From positions 1 to 55,941 of the forward strand of contig JAMCPL010000026.1 in assembly GCA_023379675.1 (NCBI GenBank): a DNA stretch of 55,941 nucleotides. The letters run 5' to 3'. Positions 51,267 to 55,941 of the stretch are shown piece by piece (position 1 is the first letter of the stretch; each line of letters starts with the position of its first letter). The DNA is from Actinomycetota bacterium. GTDB taxonomy: Bacteria > Actinomycetota > Acidimicrobiia > Acidimicrobiales > JAMCPL01. The notes under the pieces were generated by a model. It was not told where the DNA came from, made no database searches, and saw only the letters and a program-made list of their open reading frames with translations. The translations under genes and the position numbers were made by a program.

Positions 51267-53207
51267 ATGATCACTGAGGAGAAGTTGCTCGACGGGCTCA
51301 ATCCGGCGCAGAGGGAGGCCGTGCTTCACAGGGGGGGTCCTCTTCTGGTGGTCGCTGGAGCCGGTTCCGGCAAGACAAGGGTGCTTACCAGCAGGATCGC
51401 TCATCTGTTGCTCGAGGGCGAGGTGCGGGCATCCTCGGTGCTGGCTATCACCTTCACCAACAAGGCGGCGAGCGAGATGCGTACCAGGCTGGTCGACATG
51501 CTGGGTGACGAGGTCGGACACATGTGGATGTCCACCTTTCACTCCGCCTGCGTGCGTATACTGAGGTCGTCCGCTGACAGGCTGGGTTTCAGCAGATCTT
51601 TTACGATATACGACACGCAGGACTCCCGCCGTCTCATCGAGCATATTGAGAAGGAACTGAATATAGATCCTAAGAAGATACGTCCTCAGGCGATCATGAG
51701 GGAGATCGGGGCGGCCAAGTCGGACCTCATAGATTTCGAGAGTTACCGGGAGCGAAAGAACGGTCCCTTCGAGGAGAGAGTGGCCGATGTGTACGAGCAG
51801 TACCAGCGCCGGTTGCAGAGCTTTTCAGCCATGGACTTCGATGATCTTCTTATGGTGACCGTGAACCTCTTCGAAGCGTGCCCCGATGTCCTGGATAGCT
51901 ACCGCGAGCGGTTTCATCATATCCTGGTGGACGAGTATCAGGATACCAACCCGGTGCAGAACCGGCTCGTACTCATGCTTGGCGACGTGCATCGCAACGT
52001 ATGCGTGGTGGGGGACGCGGACCAGTCCATATACATGTTCAGAGGTGCGGATATCCGTAATATCCTGGAGTTCGAGAAGGCATTCCCGGATGTCAAGGTC
52101 ATCACTCTCGAGCAGAACTACCGTTCCACCAAGAGCATCCTGGATGCCGCCAATGCCGTGATCTCCCACAACTATTCCCGTATTCCCAAGGACCTGTGGA
52201 CACACCTGGATGCAGGTCCTCTTGTGTCCCGTTACCGTGCGGACGATGAGAACGACGAGGCGAGGTTTGTGGGTGGTGAGATCAAGCGCCTGGCATCCCA
52301 AGAGGGTCTTTTCTACAGTGACATGGCTGTCTTCTATCGCACGAACGCTCAGAGCCGTGCTGTCGAGGAGGCACTGGTGATGGCGGGAATCCCTTACAAG
52401 GTGATAGGGGCAACGCGGTTTTACGATCGTAAAGAGGTAAAGGACCTGCTCGCTTACCTGATGGTCGTGGCTAATCCAGCTGACGAGGTGTCGGCAAGGC
52501 GTATCATCAATGTTCCGAGAAGAGGCATAGGCGACGTGACGCTGTCCAAGCTGGTAGGCATTGCCAGGGAGAGCGGCCGGACATTGGTGGAGTGCCTTGC
52601 CCGTGGAGAGGACGCAGGGGTGAGCAAGAAAGCGGTGCAATCGTTGAGCGAGCTATCTGGGCTCCTCTCCGAGCTTGCGAAGATGCACGAGGCTGGCGCC
52701 GGCCCCGCGCAGCTGATCATGGAGATCTTGGAGCGTACGGGATTCCGCGAATCCATCAAGGCACTTGGCGGCCAGGAAGCTCAGTCCCGTCTCGAGAATA
52801 TCGCCGAACTGGTTTCAGTTGCTTCCCGCTTTGCCGAATTGCAGGACATGCTCTCTTCAGTGGCGCTGGTCTCGGATGCCGACGACCTCTACGACATCGA
52901 GGGCAAGGTATCACTGATGACTATACATATCGCAAAGGGGCTGGAGTTCGAGGCGGTGTTCATGGTCGGGATGGATGACGGCGTCTTTCCTCACCTGCGC
53001 TCGCTAGACGATCCCGTGCAGTTGGAGGAGGAGCGACGGCTTTGCTATGTAGGCATTACCCGCTCCAAGAGATGGCTGTACCTTACTCACGCCTGGGAGA
53101 GGACTTTGTGGGGGGCATCGAGCTCTTCCATACCGAGCAGGTTCCTCTCTGAGATACCCGGTGACCTGATGGTGGATGTTCGAGGATATCGGAGTTCCTT
53201 GAGATGA
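51267..53207 (+). CDS. pcrA: UvrD/PcrA-type DNA helicase, short C-terminus
   Basis: The 646-residue superfamily 1A 3'-5' helicase has Q-motif LNPAQREAV (11-19), Walker A VAGAGSGKTR (29-38), motif Ia AITFTNKAASEMR and motif II VDEYQDTN. Motif III (GDADQSIYMFRGAD), IV (LEQNYRST), V (LMTIHIAKGLEFEAVFMVGM) and VI (YVGITRSKRWLYLTHA) follow. It ends soon after motif VI and lacks the ~80-100-residue tail through which PcrA binds RNA polymerase. It acts in repair and in removing RecA or stalled complexes. Confidence 0.93.
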   Translation: MITEEKLLDGLNPAQREAVLHRGGPLLVVAGAGSGKTRVLTSRIAHLLLEGEVRASSVLAITFTNKAASEMRTRLVDMLGDEVGHMWMSTFHSACVRILRSSADRLGFSRSFTIYDTQDSRRLIEHIEKELNIDPKKIRPQAIMREIGAAKSDLIDFESYRERKNGPFEERVADVYEQYQRRLQSFSAMDFDDLLMVTVNLFEACPDVLDSYRERFHHILVDEYQDTNPVQNRLVLMLGDVHRNVCVVGDADQSIYMFRGADIRNILEFEKAFPDVKVITLEQNYRSTKSILDAANAVISHNYSRIPKDLWTHLDAGPLVSRYRADDENDEARFVGGEIKRLASQEGLFYSDMAVFYRTNAQSRAVEEALVMAGIPYKVIGATRFYDRKEVKDLLAYLMVVANPADEVSARRIINVPRRGIGDVTLSKLVGIARESGRTLVECLARGEDAGVSKKAVQSLSELSGLLSELAKMHEAGAGPAQLIMEILERTGFRESIKALGGQEAQSRLENIAELVSVASRFAELQDMLSSVALVSDADDLYDIEGKVSLMTIHIAKGLEFEAVFMVGMDDGVFPHLRSLDDPVQLEEERRLCYVGITRSKRWLYLTHAWERTLWGASSSSIPSRFLSEIPGDLMVDVRGYRSSLR

Positions 53208-53303
53208 TCGCAGGTGATTTGACGGATTGGAAGCGTTGGCACACATGGGGGCGGATGAGAGCCAGAAGTTCGCAGAGATGATCACAGGTGATTCAACGGA
53301 CGG
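53201..53303 (+). repeat. Imperfect 30-bp direct repeat at the pcrA end
   Basis: 53201-53230 (GAGATGATCGCAGGTGATTT...) and 53275-53303 (GAGATGATCACAGGTGATTC...) differ at about five positions. Each contains an ATG; the first overlaps the pcrA stop (ATGA), the second is a possible start of the next gene. Confidence 0.8.
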
Positions 53304-53697
53304 CAGGCAGCCAGACGATGTATCGCGCTATGGCAGAAGAGTATTGCTTGCCACGGTTGGGCTTTCGCCACAGGTCGTGACCGAGACAGCCTACGCGCTC
53401 ATGGTAAGTGGTGACTCTCCTTTCATCCCATCTGAGATAATTATTATTTCGACCACCACGGGCGCTGAGCAGGCCAGGGAAAAGCTATTGGGTACAGCAG
53501 GTGGGATACCCTGGCTGAAACGGCTTTACCATGAATATGCAGGTTCAGGTCCACCGACTACCGACTTTGTCACTGTAGCTGACCATACTGGCATGGAACT
53601 GGATGACATCGACAGTCCCGAATCCAGTGCGGCCTTTGCGGACAAGATACTTGAAACAGTTCGCCGGATCACCGATGTCAGCCGAAAGTTGGGTTGA
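53245..53697 (+). CDS. Truncated NE0113-type CRISPR-associated ring-nuclease-like protein
   Basis: The 150-residue protein starts from ATG 53245; TTG 53227 and ATG 53278 are alternatives. The block RRVLLATVGLSPQVVTETAY, then PFIPSEIIIISTTTGAEQAR, GIPWLKRLYHEYA and ELDDIDSPESSAAFADKILE match the N-terminal Rossmann-like part of the NE0113 family (TIGR02584/PF09623, CRISPR-associated ring nuclease). Known members continue with a strand and the SIAGGRKTM loop plus about 70-90 residues. Here the frame stops right where that should begin. No CRISPR array or cas gene is in the window. Probably a broken gene. Confidence 0.7.
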   Translation: MGADESQKFAEMITGDSTDGRQPDDVSRYGRRVLLATVGLSPQVVTETAYALMVSGDSPFIPSEIIIISTTTGAEQAREKLLGTAGGIPWLKRLYHEYAGSGPPTTDFVTVADHTGMELDDIDSPESSAAFADKILETVRRITDVSRKLG

Positions 53698-53722
53698 CAG
53701 GCCTTCATAGTTTTGCTATTAT
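53694..53722 (+). promoter_or_regulatory. Strong promoter of the kelch-repeat gene
   Basis: Perfect TTGACA (53694-53699), 17 bp, TGC plus TATTAT (53717-53722, extended -10). The -35 overlaps the stop codon of the truncated gene upstream. AAGGAGG at about 53760-53766 and ATG 53772 follow. Confidence 0.8.
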
Positions 53723-53771
53723 TTGTGATGTCATACCTGATTTGTTTATAAAAATTAAGAAGGAGGCATAA

Positions 53772-55941
53772 ATGCATCTGGTACGTCTGATGCGCCAACT
53801 CTTGGAGAGAAGATGGCTGGGGCCGAGATCCTCAGGAACAGCACGGAGAACTTTCAAGGCAGCTGGAATCATGGTGATGCTCACCACCCTTGCATCTGCA
53901 ACAGTCGTTGCGCTGCCTTACGGAGTTGCTTCGGCATCACCGCTCATGACGTCGCCCTTCACATCTCCGCCCGCCGGGTCCGCGCTGAACAACGACACCT
54001 CAATCACGCCGACGCCGGTGTCGTGCGCGGGTAGCTCTCCCAACTCTCCCTTCACCTTCGCCCCCGGTTTCGTCGGGGTTGCGCAGCCCAACAGCACGGT
54101 GTCGCTGCCCTCCGGCATGTCGCAGTACCTTTTCGTGGGCGCCGAGGCTGGCGGGTGGAACATGGAACCCACCACGTGGACCTCTGATCTGACGGGGACG
54201 GCGCAGTGGTCGGGCAACCCGTCAGTAGATATCGGCCGGGGAAGCTCCGACAGCGGCTCCTTCAGTAATGGTGGGGACCACAACATGGCGATCGCGGAAC
54301 TGGGCATCTCAGGGTACTCGGTCGTCGGTTCGCCGGCCACCAACTTCGCCACCCAGAACGGCCCGGGCTCGGTCGGTGGTGGCACGTCCTCTGCGCCGGG
54401 CTCCTCGGTGTCCGTCCAGTACACGGCAACGGCCGGCGACATCGTCGTGATCCTGGTCGGAGGCCAGGGCACGGGTCTCGTCAACGAGGGTGGCACTGCT
54501 CTCACTACCCTCGTTAACGACACCTACTCCGAGTGCGGAGCGAACGTCATCGCCTCTGTCGCGATGTTCGCCGGGGTCCCTGGAGCTGGCACCTTCACGA
54601 CGACCTTCACGTCGACGACATACCTAAACAACTCCGGCACGAGCCTCGGCGTTGCAGCGTACATCCTGCAGCCAGCCTCGGCGTCTGGAGGGGGCTACAG
54701 CCTCGCGTGGGCGCAGCAGTCGCCGACCACGTCGCCCCCCGGCCGCGGCGATGCTCCGATGGCTTACGACGCCGCATCCGGCCAGGTCGTCCTCTTTGGC
54801 GGAGAAGATTACGCGCATGCCCTGAATGACACCTGGACCTATGACGGCACCACCTGGACGCAGCAGTCGCCTGCGACGAGCCCGCCGGCAATGGCCGAAG
54901 CATCTGGTGCCTACGACGCTGCAACCAAGCAGTTCATCATCTTCGGAGGCTGCGCCTACTGCACCGGGCCGGGAAGCTTCTCTGATGACATGTGGGCGTG
55001 GGACGGCACGAACTGGACCCAGCTCACTCCAGCGACCATGCCTGCCGGCCGTGACAACGCACCCATGGCCTTCGATCCGGCGACGAACCAACTCGTCCTC
55101 TTCGGCGGTTCGGAGAACGGTGTAGGCAACCAGGCAAACGACACCTGGACCTATGACGGATCGAACTGGACGCAGCAAACACCCGCAACCAGCCCTCCTC
55201 CACTGGCCGACGCAGCGATGGCGTATGACGCGGCTAGCCAGCAGCTCATTCTCTTCGGTGGAGGCACGTCTGCTGGCGTGACCAACGAGACGTGGGCGTG
55301 GGACGGCACGAACTGGACCCAGCTCAACCCCTCGACGAGCCCACCGGGTCGGGACGGTGCAGGCATGACCTACGACGCAGCGGCCGGTGTACTCGTGCTC
55401 TTTGGTGGAAACGGCGCTTCCACATATCTGAACGACACCTGGGTCTGGGATGGCAAGACCTGGCATCAGGCTGATGGATCGGCGAACGGCTGTACCACGA
55501 CCTGCCCAGGTCCTTCGGGTAGATCGAGCGGACCGATGCTCGCTATGGCCTACGACCCCGGGATCTCTGCTACTGTGCTGTTCGGCGGCAACGGAGGAGC
55601 GTTCTGCTACACGGATCAGTCTGGGTGCCTGTCGGACACCTGGACGGCGGCGACGACAACAACAGAACCGGACGGCTCAGGGCTCTACCACCCGATGGCA
55701 CCAGTACGGCTCGTCGACACTCGCTGTGCCGCCTTGCCGGAGCCGAGCTTCTGCGCGGGCGAGAAGCTGCCGAGCGCGAACGCTGGCCTTGGCACGCTCG
55801 GTGCGCCCCAGAGTACCATCACCGCCCAGGTCGCAGGCGTCGACGGGATCCCCTCCTCGGGGGTCAGCGCGGTCGCGGCAACCGTCACCGCGACGAACAC
55901 GACCGGCTCGGGATACCTCACCATCTGGCCAGCTGGGGAGA
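53772..55941 (+). CDS. Secreted kelch-repeat protein with VDTR domain (3' end outside window)
   Basis: The frame is open from ATG 53772 to the window edge (723 codons). The N-terminus is basic, then a signal-peptide core (MVMLTTLASATVVALPYG) with cleavage likely after VASA. A Gly/Ser/Thr-rich beta domain (about 60-300) follows. Five or six kelch-type units come next, with the motifs MAYDAASGQVVLFGG, NDTWTYDGTTWTQQSP and WAWDGTNWTQL, then YHPMAPVRLVDTRCA, the start of the VDTR beta domain. Such proteins are surface or secreted in acidophilic and related actinobacteria; the ligand is unknown. Codons end mostly in C or G from about 53950, unlike the core genes upstream. Confidence 0.85.
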   Translation, partial: MHLVRLMRQLLERRWLGPRSSGTARRTFKAAGIMVMLTTLASATVVALPYGVASASPLMTSPFTSPPAGSALNNDTSITPTPVSCAGSSPNSPFTFAPGFVGVAQPNSTVSLPSGMSQYLFVGAEAGGWNMEPTTWTSDLTGTAQWSGNPSVDIGRGSSDSGSFSNGGDHNMAIAELGISGYSVVGSPATNFATQNGPGSVGGGTSSAPGSSVSVQYTATAGDIVVILVGGQGTGLVNEGGTALTTLVNDTYSECGANVIASVAMFAGVPGAGTFTTTFTSTTYLNNSGTSLGVAAYILQPASASGGGYSLAWAQQSPTTSPPGRGDAPMAYDAASGQVVLFGGEDYAHALNDTWTYDGTTWTQQSPATSPPAMAEASGAYDAATKQFIIFGGCAYCTGPGSFSDDMWAWDGTNWTQLTPATMPAGRDNAPMAFDPATNQLVLFGGSENGVGNQANDTWTYDGSNWTQQTPATSPPPLADAAMAYDAASQQLILFGGGTSAGVTNETWAWDGTNWTQLNPSTSPPGRDGAGMTYDAAAGVLVLFGGNGASTYLNDTWVWDGKTWHQADGSANGCTTTCPGPSGRSSGPMLAMAYDPGISATVLFGGNGGAFCYTDQSGCLSDTWTAATTTTEPDGSGLYHPMAPVRLVDTRCAALPEPSFCAGEKLPSANAGLGTLGAPQSTITAQVAGVDGIPSSGVSAVAATVTATNTTGSGYLTIWPAGE
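54992..55326 (+). repeat. 300-bp super-repeat in the kelch gene
   Basis: 54992-55026 and 55292-55326 are identical over 35 bp, exactly 300 bp apart. The units alternate between a WTYDG...WTQQ type and a WAWDGTNWTQL type, so pairs of kelch motifs were duplicated as one block of about 100 residues. Confidence 0.8.

Noticed and set aside
53208-55941. CRISPR array or cas operon near the NE0113-type gene
   Set aside because: No regularly spaced short repeats with unique spacers and no other cas-like protein. The repeats downstream are coding kelch units.

Overview
The window is chromosomal DNA of an actinobacterium. The evidence is an MshA-type glycosyltransferase (mycothiol pathway), an RsiG-type anti-sigma factor, a GuaB3-type IMP dehydrogenase relative, an actinobacterial metallophosphoesterase family, and a secreted kelch-like protein ending in a VDTR domain. 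Secreted proteins of the last type are common in Acidimicrobiia and relatives, so I lean to that class, but this is inference. GC content is moderate to high.

Layout. (1) 1-2.8 kb is a degraded accessory patch. Two inverted, internally deleted IS66-type elements flank a small DUF4190-like membrane-protein gene. A host gene is split between the two elements in a way that points to an inversion between them. (2) 2.8-8.7 kb holds a TraR/DksA-like zinc-finger protein, an RsiG-like anti-sigma factor, an XRE regulator, mshA, proC and a convergent metallophosphoesterase gene. (3) 8.7-33.9 kb is one long, nearly unbroken run of the str, S10, spc and alpha clusters: rpsL-rpsG-fusA-tuf, rpsJ-rplCDWB-rpsS-rplV-rpsC-rplP-rpmC-rpsQ, rplNXE-rpsNH-rplFR-rpsE-rpmD-rplO-secY-adk-map, infA-rpmJ-rpsMKD-rpoA-rplQ-truA-rplM-rpsI. 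(4) 33.9-40.3 kb is cell-wall and amino-sugar metabolism: glmM, then alr, NAD(P)HX repair, acpS and glmS on the minus strand. (5) 40.5-44.8 kb, minus strand, is an arsenite pump and ArsR regulator, a family-4 uracil-DNA glycosylase and a membrane-anchored alpha/beta hydrolase. (6) 44.9-53.2 kb is tsaE-tsaB-rimI-tsaD (t6A tRNA modification), guaB3-guaA and a UvrD/PcrA helicase. (7) 53.2-55.9 kb has a truncated NE0113-type CRISPR-associated ring-nuclease-like protein. It is followed by a strong promoter and a long GC-rich secreted kelch-repeat gene that runs off the window.

Unusual features. Several ribosomal proteins (L4, L22, S3, L29, L30) carry long acidic, Gly-rich extensions, and many metabolic enzymes carry low-complexity inserts. 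infA appears to start with CTG. A 26-nt poly-C tract lies between rplN and rplX, inside a short ORF with a polyproline run. Short ORFs with start/stop overlaps sit directly upstream of tuf, rpsJ, rplV, rplQ, rpsG, arsB and pcrA. I saw no tRNA, rRNA, CRISPR array or convincing Rho-independent terminator.
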